Assembly (NCBI GenBank): GCA_946885915.1
Contig: CAMPHF010000002.1
Coordinates: 313,518 to 377,517 of the forward strand
Direction: 5' to 3'
Length of the DNA: 64,000 nucleotides
Source: an uncultured Idiomarina sp.
Lineage (GTDB): Bacteria > Pseudomonadota > Gammaproteobacteria > Enterobacterales > Alteromonadaceae
Each line of letters starts with the position of its first letter. The first letter of the stretch is position 1. Both the position numbers and the translations under genes were made by a program. Positions 43,637-52,249 of the stretch are shown here, one piece after another. The notes under the pieces are model-generated. The model made no database searches and was not told the DNA's origin. It was given only the letters and a program-made list of their open reading frames with translations.

Positions 43637-44500
43637 ATGCGAACTATTACTTCGGTTCATACAGCCACCACCGCCCATTGGGTGGGTAATGGTTTTCCAG
43701 TGAGTAGCCAATTCTCCTATCAGCGCGATGGGGCTGAACGCATTTCGCCGTTTTTGCTACTTGATTATGCAGGGCCAGTACAGTTCGGCCCGGCACAGAT
43801 TGCGCGTGGCGTTGGCAGCCATCCGCACCGCGGCTTTGAGACTGTCACCCTGGTGTATCAAGGTGAGCTTGAGCATAAAGACAATGCCGGTCATGGCGGC
43901 ACTATTGGTGCGGGTGAGGTGCAGTGGATGACAGCTGGCGCCGGTATTGTGCACGAGGAGTTTCACAGCGCGAACTTTGCCAAAACCGGGGGGACCTTGG
44001 AAATGGTGCAGTTGTGGGTGAACTTACCAGCCCAGCACAAAGCTACGCCGCCCGCCTATCAGAGCTTGACTAAGGCAGAGCTACCTTGGCATGCGCTCAA
44101 CTCAGGGCGCTCGACCTTGCGCGTAGTTGCGGGTAGCTATCCAAACGCAACAGGCACTCTCATCGTCGGACCTGCGGCGACTCATAGTGACCTGTTGGTT
44201 GCAGACATCGGCTTGGCAGCAGGTGAGTCACATACGCTTCGCCTTGCTAAAACTTGGAATTTAATGATTACCGTGTTGCAAGGAACCGTGCTGGTAAACG
44301 GCAGTGAGATTGCTCGCGACGCAACCACATTAACATTCGCGCAGAATCATGAGCAGGTATTACTCGAGGCAAATAATAATGCGCGCTTGTTGATTACTGC
44401 TGGCGCTCCGCTGGATGAGCCGGTAGTGGGATACGGTCCTTTTGTGATGAACACTTGGCAGGAAATTGAGACGGCCATGAAGGACTTTGCTGCACTTTAA
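43637..44500 (+). CDS. Pirin-family cupin protein
   Basis: 287 aa. The bicupin pirin pattern is clear: FLLLDYAGP, GVGSHPHRGFETVTLVYQGELEHKD with metal-binding His residues (about 56-80), and GEVQWMTAGAGIVHEE. Some pirins are quercetin dioxygenases, others redox-responsive regulators. Start ATG 43637 with SD AAGGAG. 14 bp ahead of the isochorismatase-type gene; shared operon. Confidence 0.92.
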   Translation: MRTITSVHTATTAHWVGNGFPVSSQFSYQRDGAERISPFLLLDYAGPVQFGPAQIARGVGSHPHRGFETVTLVYQGELEHKDNAGHGGTIGAGEVQWMTAGAGIVHEEFHSANFAKTGGTLEMVQLWVNLPAQHKATPPAYQSLTKAELPWHALNSGRSTLRVVAGSYPNATGTLIVGPAATHSDLLVADIGLAAGESHTLRLAKTWNLMITVLQGTVLVNGSEIARDATTLTFAQNHEQVLLEANNNARLLITAGAPLDEPVVGYGPFVMNTWQEIETAMKDFAAL

Positions 44501-44514
44501 TTAGGAGAATACAG

Positions 44515-45141
44515 ATGAAAGATTATCCTCGTTTAGATAAAAATAATGCCGCGGTATTATTGGTTGATCACCAAACTGGACTGCTATCGCTGGTGCGGGA
44601 TATTAATCCTGATACCTTTAAGAATAATGTCTTAGCGCTGGCTGAGCTCGCTAAGTATTTTGAGCTACCAACCATATTAACCACCAGCTTTGAAGCCGGT
44701 CCCAACGGACCTTTGGTGCCTGAGTTGAAGGACATGTTCCCCGCCGCACCATATATTGCGCGACCCGGCCAAATTAATGCGTGGGATAACGACGATTTTG
44801 TCGCGGCAATTAAGGCAACCGGCAAGAAGCAGTTGATTATTGCTGGCGTGGTGACCGAGGTATGTGTGGCATTCCCCACGCTATCAGCGCTTGCCAACGA
44901 TTTTGAGGTGTTCGTGGTTACTGATGCCTCAGGCACCTTCAATGCGCTCACTCGGGACGCGGCGTGGGACAGAATGTCTGCCGCTGGCGCGCAACTAATG
45001 ACGTGGTTTGGTGTGGCTTGTGAACTACATCGGGATTGGCGCAATGACATCGAGGGCTTGGGTACTTTGTTCGCGAATCACATTCCCGACTACCGCAACT
45101 TGATCAACAGTTACAATACCCTCACCCAAACTTCTAAATAA
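44515..45141 (+). CDS. Isochorismatase-family hydrolase (YcaC-like)
   Basis: 208 aa with catalytic triad elements Asp in LLVDHQTGL, the Lys in ATGKKQLIIAG and Cys in VVTEVCVAF (about 116-124). Sequence style is YcaC (TTSFEAGPNGPLVPEL, RDAAWDRM). Amide or related C-N hydrolase; substrate unknown. SD TTAGGAGA before ATG. Confidence 0.88.
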   Translation: MKDYPRLDKNNAAVLLVDHQTGLLSLVRDINPDTFKNNVLALAELAKYFELPTILTTSFEAGPNGPLVPELKDMFPAAPYIARPGQINAWDNDDFVAAIKATGKKQLIIAGVVTEVCVAFPTLSALANDFEVFVVTDASGTFNALTRDAAWDRMSAAGAQLMTWFGVACELHRDWRNDIEGLGTLFANHIPDYRNLINSYNTLTQTSK

Positions 45142-45149
45142 TCACCATG

Positions 45150-45177
45150 ACCACCAGTGCCAGAAAGCGCTGGTGGT
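45150..45177. terminator. Hairpin between convergent isochorismatase and bcsG genes
   Basis: ACCACCAG (45150-45157) and CTGGTGGT (45170-45177) form a perfect 8-bp stem in the 52-bp convergent gap. A T/G-rich tail follows on plus. Likely a shared terminator, though without a classical T run. Confidence 0.5.
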
Positions 45178-45193
45178 TGGTTTGGTTACACCG

Positions 45194-46867
45194 CTAGCGC
45201 GTGGTCGGATACACTATCCAATCTTGCTCTTCAATTTTCAGCCACAGCTGCAGTTCGCGCTCCATCACGGTAACGCTATCGTTTTCTGCTACGTAAGGCT
45301 GTTGTGGCAAACCTTGCACCACCGCGGCCACATCTAATTGCTTATTGCGCACCGGACGCTGGCCTAAAATTTCATAAATGCTGGCCGAAATGGCAGTGGT
45401 TCCCACCGGCTCCGATACCAGCACGGGCGTACTTCCTAAGCGCTGCAACTCGGGCGCAATTAACCGCATCATAATTGGCACCTGGGTTAATGCTGGTGTG
45501 GGAATTTCGCGTACGCCAGGTAATTGCATGGCATCGCCCTGTAATCCAGAACCATGCTCAGGGGCAATCACAATCAGCGTGGGGCGGCCACTGGCTTTCA
45601 CATCGTCGTAGAAAGTGTTCAGATCATTGAGCAGTTTTTCCAACCGTTGTGGGTAATTACGCGCGCTATTATTGGCGTTTGCTGGCAGCCCATTCTCACC
45701 GGCAATTAAGCGATTACCGTCATGCAGAGTTACGGTGTTGTAGAAGCTAAACCGCGGTTCTGTTGCGCTACGCACGTTTTCTTCGAGCAGGTTTTGCAAA
45801 ATACTGAGGTCATCATAAATCGGGGTATCGTCGAAACCCGTCATAATTTGTGGTGCCGAATCGGCTACCCTCACCGGCAAGCCGGCAAAGCCACCATGTT
45901 CGGCGAGCAAACTTTTGAAATTGTCGAATTCGCCGGTGTGATTTAACACCAACTGGCTGCTGTACCCCAGTTCAGCTAAAGATTCGGTCAAATAACATTG
46001 GTTATTCGCGGCGCTAAATAGTTGTTCGTGGGGCACATGGCCACAGTTAGCCCGTAATAGCCGCAGCGCCGCCGGCCCTGAATAAGAGCTGCCACTGGTA
46101 TATTGATTAAAAATAATATCTTGGCGACGTAAAAATGGGTGATTGGCAAGATTATAAGTTTCCAAGTCTTGCCACGACATTGAGCAAATATTGATCATGA
46201 CAATATCAATATCGAGCCCGGTATCCGCCAACACGGCGGCCTCAGGCCGCTCCAGCACTCGGCTTTGCGTCCGATAGAATTCCGCTAACATAGTGTCGGG
46301 GTTGGCTGAATCTGGCGTTGGTGCCGATACCCCAAGCGGGGCCAGTGGTTGGGTACTGGTGGCCGCAGGCAATAGCGGCTGTATGCCGGGCGCTGGCTGT
46401 TGCCACCACACACTGATGCTCAATAACACCACAGCCACCACGGTCATGCGCAGCACCCTGCGCACGTATAAATACACAATCCAGGCCACCATGATCAGCG
46501 CCAACAACTCAAACGACACCAGGCGCGTGGTGAGCTCTAGGAGGTAATTCCAACTGAACTGGCTCACTTGCTCCCATTGAGCAAGCAAGCGCGAAATAGG
46601 TGGTAAGTGGCTTTCCCGGTACAACAAGGCCGCGGCTAAAGGTAACGCCAGCAGCTGACGTAAAACCCGCAACCACTGATATGGCAAGGGCACCACCAGC
46701 GCGGCGATGAATGCGGCGTTCCATAAACCAAGTAAATTCAGGCTGCCAAACCATGCCAACAACGCTTTGCCGATGAAGTAAAAACTCCACCCCTGCAACC
46801 CGGGCCAGTTAAACATGGTGGTTGCAGTGAGCTGGCGGCGCTGGCGTTGGTACAAGTCATCAATCAT
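45194..46867 (-). CDS. bcsG: Cellulose phosphoethanolamine transferase
   Basis: 557 aa, same size as E. coli BcsG. Several N-terminal membrane helices (about res 28-160) precede a periplasmic alkaline-phosphatase-fold domain. Active-site features: ICSMSWQDLE (zinc-site Cys), SGSSYSGPAALRLL (nucleophilic Ser) and VIAPEHGSGLQGDAM (Glu-His metal ligands). It transfers phosphoethanolamine from phosphatidylethanolamine to cellulose. Last of the minus-strand bcsEFG operon, overlapping bcsF by 8 bp. Confidence 0.95.
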   Translation of the reverse strand: MIDDLYQRQRRQLTATTMFNWPGLQGWSFYFIGKALLAWFGSLNLLGLWNAAFIAALVVPLPYQWLRVLRQLLALPLAAALLYRESHLPPISRLLAQWEQVSQFSWNYLLELTTRLVSFELLALIMVAWIVYLYVRRVLRMTVVAVVLLSISVWWQQPAPGIQPLLPAATSTQPLAPLGVSAPTPDSANPDTMLAEFYRTQSRVLERPEAAVLADTGLDIDIVMINICSMSWQDLETYNLANHPFLRRQDIIFNQYTSGSSYSGPAALRLLRANCGHVPHEQLFSAANNQCYLTESLAELGYSSQLVLNHTGEFDNFKSLLAEHGGFAGLPVRVADSAPQIMTGFDDTPIYDDLSILQNLLEENVRSATEPRFSFYNTVTLHDGNRLIAGENGLPANANNSARNYPQRLEKLLNDLNTFYDDVKASGRPTLIVIAPEHGSGLQGDAMQLPGVREIPTPALTQVPIMMRLIAPELQRLGSTPVLVSEPVGTTAISASIYEILGQRPVRNKQLDVAAVVQGLPQQPYVAENDSVTVMERELQLWLKIEEQDWIVYPTTR

Positions 46868-47060
46868 AGGATTTATCCCGCGGCGCTGGTGTATTTGGCT
46901 TCAACCGCCGCCGCGTACGAAAATAGATATTCATGGCCAACAAGCGTGCGAGTTGGCGCAATAGTGCGCGCACCAACGCCATGACCGTGGAGCCCACTAA
47001 TATGCCAACTACCAAAGTGAGCAGCAGAATTTCCCAGGTTAATTCACTAGGTAACCACAT
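46860..47060 (-). CDS. bcsF: Cellulose biosynthesis membrane protein BcsF
   Basis: 66 aa. One transmembrane helix (ILLLTLVVGILVGSTVMALV, about 11-30) and a basic tail. BcsF links c-di-GMP-bound BcsE to the membrane and BcsG in E. coli. It overlaps bcsE by 1 bp and bcsG by 8 bp. The name rests on size, topology and position. Confidence 0.9.
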   Translation of the reverse strand: MWLPSELTWEILLLTLVVGILVGSTVMALVRALLRQLARLLAMNIYFRTRRRLKPNTPAPRDKSYD

Positions 47061-48640
47061 TAGGGTCGCCTCCAGCTGGCCGGCTTAGGCGGCGGTGGCG
47101 CACTGCCCACAGGCGAGGCTCTTTTTCGACTCGTTTCCGGCACCACGGTTTGCTGCCGACGCGCCGCAATGGCCTCGGTATGATCCCGCTCAGGATACTG
47201 CTCTAACCGCTGCGCTAAAGTGTCTAGCGCTTGCACAATCACGTGTGGTGAGCAGTAGCGTACTTCACGCTCAAACAGGCTGGCACTGGGCAGGCCTAAT
47301 AAGAATTTCAGTACGCTATCGACATCGGACTCGCGGCAGGCAAACAAATAAATGTATAACGCCCCGTCCGCAATGGTCATCACATCGCCCTCGCGGCGAT
47401 TTTGACATTGCGCGGTAATTTGTACTAAATCCAGACCATCCATGGGCACACCGCGAATGAGCGCACAGTGAATTCCGTGAGCGCCAGCATACTTAGTATT
47501 TTTCAACACCTCTTTCATGAAGCTCTGTGGCGGCAAGTAACCTTGTAGCCGTTCGCGCTCATAATCGGCCAGAATACGTTCTAAATTCGGCAGAATAGGA
47601 CGGGTAAAGCGCCAGCCGGCGGTATTATCAATAAGCACTAAAATACGCCCGAGTTTTAATTCGTACGGAATGATCATGGTGGCGCCGGCACGCAATAATA
47701 AGTTCTCGTCTTCATGCCGTACCGGCTTGGCAATCTCGCGAATAAAAATACGAATACTCTCGCCAAAAAACACCCGCATTTCGTGCACAATGTGCGCCAA
47801 AGCAATCACCGAATCACTGGCTTTAATACCAAGCAAAATACTGCCGGGTGAATTTTCCGGCACCTCATTTTGCCAATCTTCTAAGTGATGCAGCGGCTGC
47901 CATTTCGCCGGCACGCCGTCACTCGGTAAAATCGATTTATGGGTGTACCACACCGCATCGGCTTGCACTAAAGGTTCAATGTAATCGCGGGCAATCGCTT
48001 GATGCTGGGTCAGACGTGGACGGTCGGGATCAGAGTCATCAATAATCAAATTGCGCATCAACACATCACGCTCGGTATACCAGTGCTCAATATCCCAATG
48101 CCAAAAGTGCTCACCACGGAAAATAAGCGACAAGCTGTTGGCCATTGAACTGGCCCCAACAATCCATTGGCTTAATGGGTATTCGCTCAGCTCGCCCTGC
48201 GCCACAATAATGACCAACTTCTGCTGCTCCCGCGCCCAATTTCGCAAAGACAACAAACCTTGCTGCTGGAACATCAGCTCGGAAAATAAGGTGGGCGCGA
48301 GGCTATCTAACTCAACATACAATATTGGTGCATGCCGGGTAACCGCGCTCAACGCTTGCAGAAATGCCTGTAATTGGGGCCGCTTTTGATGCTTCAGTTC
48401 AACCAGCTTGAGCCCATGCATACGCGGCTGCGGTTGTTGCGTTGCACTTAAATTGTCAATCGTTTTACCACTCCCCAACGCGCAAACCGGCGCTGCGCTA
48501 GTAAGGGTTTGCAACAATTCATTACGCCATTCATGAGAATCTGCTGCCAGCACATGTACCTCACCCCATTCGAAATCGGGAAAAAGTTCAGGGGAGTCAG
48601 AGAACATGTGGTTCAATGTGGGCAAAGAAAATATGGGCAA
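47060..48640 (-). CDS. bcsE: c-di-GMP-binding cellulose regulator BcsE
   Basis: 526 aa (E. coli BcsE 523). A C-terminal GIL-type domain has the RxxD-like motif RREGDVMTIADGALYIYLFACR (about 416-437, here in two pieces) used for c-di-GMP binding. The N-terminal part is a degenerate P-loop/REC-like region (LYVELDSLAPTLFSEL, LVIIVAQGELSEY). Pro-rich basic C-terminus. Divergent from bcsR across 75 bp. Confidence 0.92.
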   Translation of the reverse strand: MPIFSLPTLNHMFSDSPELFPDFEWGEVHVLAADSHEWRNELLQTLTSAAPVCALGSGKTIDNLSATQQPQPRMHGLKLVELKHQKRPQLQAFLQALSAVTRHAPILYVELDSLAPTLFSELMFQQQGLLSLRNWAREQQKLVIIVAQGELSEYPLSQWIVGASSMANSLSLIFRGEHFWHWDIEHWYTERDVLMRNLIIDDSDPDRPRLTQHQAIARDYIEPLVQADAVWYTHKSILPSDGVPAKWQPLHHLEDWQNEVPENSPGSILLGIKASDSVIALAHIVHEMRVFFGESIRIFIREIAKPVRHEDENLLLRAGATMIIPYELKLGRILVLIDNTAGWRFTRPILPNLERILADYERERLQGYLPPQSFMKEVLKNTKYAGAHGIHCALIRGVPMDGLDLVQITAQCQNRREGDVMTIADGALYIYLFACRESDVDSVLKFLLGLPSASLFEREVRYCSPHVIVQALDTLAQRLEQYPERDHTEAIAARRQQTVVPETSRKRASPVGSAPPPPKPASWRRP

Positions 48641-48715
48641 CGCTATTTCTCTTTTTTGAAAGCGTAGTAAGATTGTCTATATTAAATAAAAATTAACAAA
48701 AAAACAGGGGGCTTC

Positions 48716-48895
48716 GTGGTTGTTGATAAAGCCCAGACCACAGCAGACGACATTCGCTCGCTGCGCCAACACATTCAAGGTTCCACCATTCAGTTTGTCG
48801 AAATCCGCGCGAGCGAACAAATAGAGCAAATCCGCGCTCGTTGGCCACTGGTACAAACCTCTCTTGCGCGCATGCTTACTGCGGATAAAACATGA
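48716..48895 (+). CDS. bcsR: Cellulose biosynthesis protein BcsR (short, GTG start)
   Basis: A 59-codon frame (VVVDKAQTTADDIRSLRQHI...) starting at GTG 48716 with AGGGGG upstream and ending TGA 48893-48895, which overlaps the bcsQ ATG (ATGA). The end EQIRARWPLVQTSLARM matches the RWPLL-type helix of E. coli BcsR, which binds BcsQ. Position ahead of bcsQ agrees. Its small size makes it easy to miss in automatic annotation. Confidence 0.8.
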   Translation: MVVDKAQTTADDIRSLRQHIQGSTIQFVEIRASEQIEQIRARWPLVQTSLARMLTADKT

Positions 48896-49689
48896 TCCTA
48901 ATTGCGATAAATTCCATCACGCCCGGCGCAGGTACGACTACCGTCGCAGCCAACCTGATGGTGGCGATGCAACGCCTCGGCCGACATGCGGTGTTGATTG
49001 ATGGCGATCCGCGTAATCAGGTAAGGCTACATTTTGGCATGCCGGCAAGCGACCCCCATGGCTGGTGGCCGCACAGTGGTGAAGGTCTGCAGTTTAGTGA
49101 TGCGGCGTATGTGGCCGCTCCACCTTTGGATGCCGCCAAAATTAGCGCGCACTTTGTGCCCTTTGGCGACAGTGCGTCAGTGCTCGAAAGTGATGCCACT
49201 TATGAGTATTTGGTGCGTCATCCCAGTGCTTTTCAAGAAGCCCTACAACACTCAGCAATACCAGAGTCGGCGGTGGTATTTGTGACGCTTAGTGAGGCAC
49301 TGGTGCCGCTTCAATATCAGGTGTTAGCGGCGGCCGATTTTGCGTTCGGCGTGATCACCCCCAACCCGCTGTGGCAATTACAGTTACAGCGTTATTTGCG
49401 CAGCACCGCCGCAGCACGGCTACGAGAGCAGCAGCCCTTGCATGTGCTGCTCAATCAGTGTCAGCCAGAGTTAACTTTGAACAACGACATGGCGCAACTG
49501 ATCCAAGCGGAATTACCCGCGGACATGGCCGTGCCGCTCACACTTCATCATGATCAACATGTACCCGAAGCGCTAGCACTGCAGCAGTTGGTGGAGAACT
49601 ACCAGAGCAATGCACAATTTGCGAACGAAATTGATGCGCTGGCATTGTGGTTAGAAACGCAGTTGTTGGAGCGGGGCAATGCTACGTGA
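48892..49689 (+). CDS. bcsQ: Cellulose biosynthesis P-loop ATPase BcsQ
   Basis: 265-aa MinD/ParA-like SIMIBI ATPase. Its P-loop reads TPGAGTTTV, with Thr where Lys is usual; E. coli BcsQ likewise has GVGTTT, so this is a family trait. LIDGDPRNQV follows. With BcsR it localises and is needed for the cellulose synthase. Overlaps bcsR by 4 bp and bcsA by 11 bp. Confidence 0.93.
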   Translation: MILIAINSITPGAGTTTVAANLMVAMQRLGRHAVLIDGDPRNQVRLHFGMPASDPHGWWPHSGEGLQFSDAAYVAAPPLDAAKISAHFVPFGDSASVLESDATYEYLVRHPSAFQEALQHSAIPESAVVFVTLSEALVPLQYQVLAAADFAFGVITPNPLWQLQLQRYLRSTAAARLREQQPLHVLLNQCQPELTLNNDMAQLIQAELPADMAVPLTLHHDQHVPEALALQQLVENYQSNAQFANEIDALALWLETQLLERGNAT

Positions 49690-52249
49690 GCATTGGCGCC
49701 AGTGGCGTCGCCAAGCCACCCGCGGATCAGCTGCTATTCACCTGCTGATCATATATACCCATGCGCTGCTATTTAACGATCACCAGCAGCTGCGCGGCAG
49801 TTACTCCGTTTATTCGTTTTACTACTGGTTCCCGCAGATTGATTTAAACCGCCTGCGTCCCTTCGACGGGGTTCGCATGATTGTCCAGTTGTTCTGGTTG
49901 ATAATATTTCGGACCCAGCGCACTGAACCTGTGCCGCCGGCCGCTCCTTTGGCTACCGTGGTGCCCCGCTTACAGCGCGTGAAAAGCCACGCTGGCACTT
50001 GGCGCCGTAAGTTTCGGAAGCACCTCATGCCGCTATGGAGGTTGCAACGCTATGTAAGCCATAAAACTATCGAACTGGGCGTCGAGCTCACCTGGAATGG
50101 CCGCTGGTTACAATATGTCACCTTAGCGGTGCTGTTATTCGGCTTAGGTGTGGTCATTACCGTGCCGATGGACGCCGGTGCCCAAGCCGTCATGCTACTG
50201 GGGTTCTGGGGCCTGGCCATGTGGGTGCGAGATATTCCGGGCCGCATTCCGATGATGTTTATGATGATCATCTCGGTGACCGTGAGTAGTCGCTACATTT
50301 GGTGGCGGGTGACGCAAAGCTTGAATTGGGATGCCGGCTTAGATTTGGCGCTCGGGCTTCTACTGTTAGGTGCTGAACTCTACGCTTGGACCATTCTGGT
50401 GTTGGGCTATATTCAAACTGCCTGGCCGTTACAGCGTAAAGTGGCCAAGCTACCCACAGATACCAACCAGTGGCCGAGCGTGGATGTGTACATTCCCACC
50501 TATAATGAGCCATTACATGTGGTACGAAATACCATTTTGGCGGCCCAACAAATTGAATGGCCACAAGATAAGTTGCAGGTGTACGTGCTTGACGATGGTA
50601 AGCGGGATGAATTTAAAGCGTTCTGCGATGAAGTTGGCGTCGGCTACATTATTCGCCCAAATAACGTGCATGCAAAAGCCGGTAACTTAAACCATGCGTT
50701 AACCCAAACCCATGGCGATTACATTACTATTTTTGATTGCGACCACATTCCGACGCGGTCATTTTTACAGCTGACCATGGGCTGGTTTTTTGAAGATAAG
50801 AACTTAGCCTTACTGCAAACGCCGCATCACTTCTTCTCCGCCGATCCATTTGAGAAAAACCTGAACATGTTCCGTGCTCGCCCCAACGAAGGCGAGTTAT
50901 TTTATGGGCTGATTCAAGACGGTAACGACCTGTGGAACGCGTCATTCTTCTGCGGCTCCTGTGCTGTATTAAAACGTGGCCCGTTAGAGGAAATTGGCGG
51001 TATCGCCACTGAAACGGTCACCGAAGACGCTCATACCGCACTGAAGCTGCATCGGCGTGGCTACAGCTCAGCCTACTTAAACATTCCGCAAGCCGCGGGG
51101 CTGGCCACCGAAACCTTAGCCGCACATATTGGCCAGCGTATGCGATGGGCCCGCGGTATGGCACAAATTTTTAGGATTGATAATCCATTGCGCGGCAAAG
51201 GCCTTAATTGGGGCCAACGGCTTTGTTACGCCAATGCCATGCTGTACTTTTTAAATGGTATTCCGCGAATGATTTTCTTGCTCGCGCCACTGGCGTTTTT
51301 ACTGCTAGAAAGTTACTTGGTGTTTGCGCCAGCAGTGATGATTGCAGCCTATGCCTTGCCCCATATTATTCACTCCAACTTAACCAACTCGCGTGCGCAA
51401 GGTCGGTTCCGCAATTCCTTTTGGGCGGAAATGTATGAGACTGTGTTGGCTTGGTATATTTTGCGACCCACCACTGTGGCCTTATTTGCGCCGCACAAGG
51501 GCAAGTTTAATGTCACCGCCAAAGGTGGCTTAACCGAGCGCGCCTTTTTTGACTGGAAGATTTCTCTGCCCTATGTGGTGTTAGTCAGTCTGAGTTTACT
51601 TGGTTTAGGGTTTGGTATTTGGCGCTTAATTTACGGCCCAGAAGATCAGGTCTTAACCGTCATTTTGAATTTGTTTTGGGTGTTTTATAACCTCATTATT
51701 CTGGGCGGCGCGGTGGCAGTGGCGGAAGAAGCGCGGCAGGTGCGGGTGGCGCATCGTATTGAGGTGAATCGAACTACTCAAGTACGCTGTGCCAGCGGCC
51801 ACCGCTTTGGTGCAACTTTGGTTGATTATTCGGAGCATGGCGTGGCGTTGCAACTGCCAGTTGGGCACTCACTACAAGCTGGAGATTCATTTCAGTTTGT
51901 ATTGCCCGTAGGTACTCGCCACGAAAGCTTCAAAGCGCAAGTTTTATCGGTGCGAGAGCAGGCGGTGGGGGCGCGGCTTATTTTAGATTCCTTAACCGCA
52001 CAGCGCGATTTCGTTGGCGCCACCTTTAGTCGCGCGGACGCTTGGTTAGGCTGGCGTGATGAATCTAACATCGATCAACCCATCAAGAGCCTGCGGGAGG
52101 TCGTGGCGATCGGCCTGCGTGGCTATCAGCGGATTGCCAAGCAATTCGTACCAATATTAGAGCCACTATTTGTACACTTTCAAAAATTATGGCTGTGGGT
52201 CGCAACACTCTTCCCGCAACGTCCGGGAAGCAGAGGAGAATGGGTGTGA
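49679..52249 (+). CDS. bcsA: Cellulose synthase catalytic subunit BcsA
   Basis: 856-aa GT2 membrane synthase using UDP-glucose. DDGKRDEF (about 304), FDCDHIP (DxD, about 353), VTEDAHT (TED, about 447) and QRMRWARG (QxxRW, about 484) are all present. Multiple membrane helices lie before (about 150-260) and after the GT domain. A PilZ domain near 690-790 (RIEVNRTTQVR...DYSEHGVAL) binds c-di-GMP, so synthesis is post-translationally gated. Overlaps bcsQ and bcsB. Confidence 0.96.
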   Translation: MLREHWRQWRRQATRGSAAIHLLIIYTHALLFNDHQQLRGSYSVYSFYYWFPQIDLNRLRPFDGVRMIVQLFWLIIFRTQRTEPVPPAAPLATVVPRLQRVKSHAGTWRRKFRKHLMPLWRLQRYVSHKTIELGVELTWNGRWLQYVTLAVLLFGLGVVITVPMDAGAQAVMLLGFWGLAMWVRDIPGRIPMMFMMIISVTVSSRYIWWRVTQSLNWDAGLDLALGLLLLGAELYAWTILVLGYIQTAWPLQRKVAKLPTDTNQWPSVDVYIPTYNEPLHVVRNTILAAQQIEWPQDKLQVYVLDDGKRDEFKAFCDEVGVGYIIRPNNVHAKAGNLNHALTQTHGDYITIFDCDHIPTRSFLQLTMGWFFEDKNLALLQTPHHFFSADPFEKNLNMFRARPNEGELFYGLIQDGNDLWNASFFCGSCAVLKRGPLEEIGGIATETVTEDAHTALKLHRRGYSSAYLNIPQAAGLATETLAAHIGQRMRWARGMAQIFRIDNPLRGKGLNWGQRLCYANAMLYFLNGIPRMIFLLAPLAFLLLESYLVFAPAVMIAAYALPHIIHSNLTNSRAQGRFRNSFWAEMYETVLAWYILRPTTVALFAPHKGKFNVTAKGGLTERAFFDWKISLPYVVLVSLSLLGLGFGIWRLIYGPEDQVLTVILNLFWVFYNLIILGGAVAVAEEARQVRVAHRIEVNRTTQVRCASGHRFGATLVDYSEHGVALQLPVGHSLQAGDSFQFVLPVGTRHESFKAQVLSVREQAVGARLILDSLTAQRDFVGATFSRADAWLGWRDESNIDQPIKSLREVVAIGLRGYQRIAKQFVPILEPLFVHFQKLWLWVATLFPQRPGSRGEWV

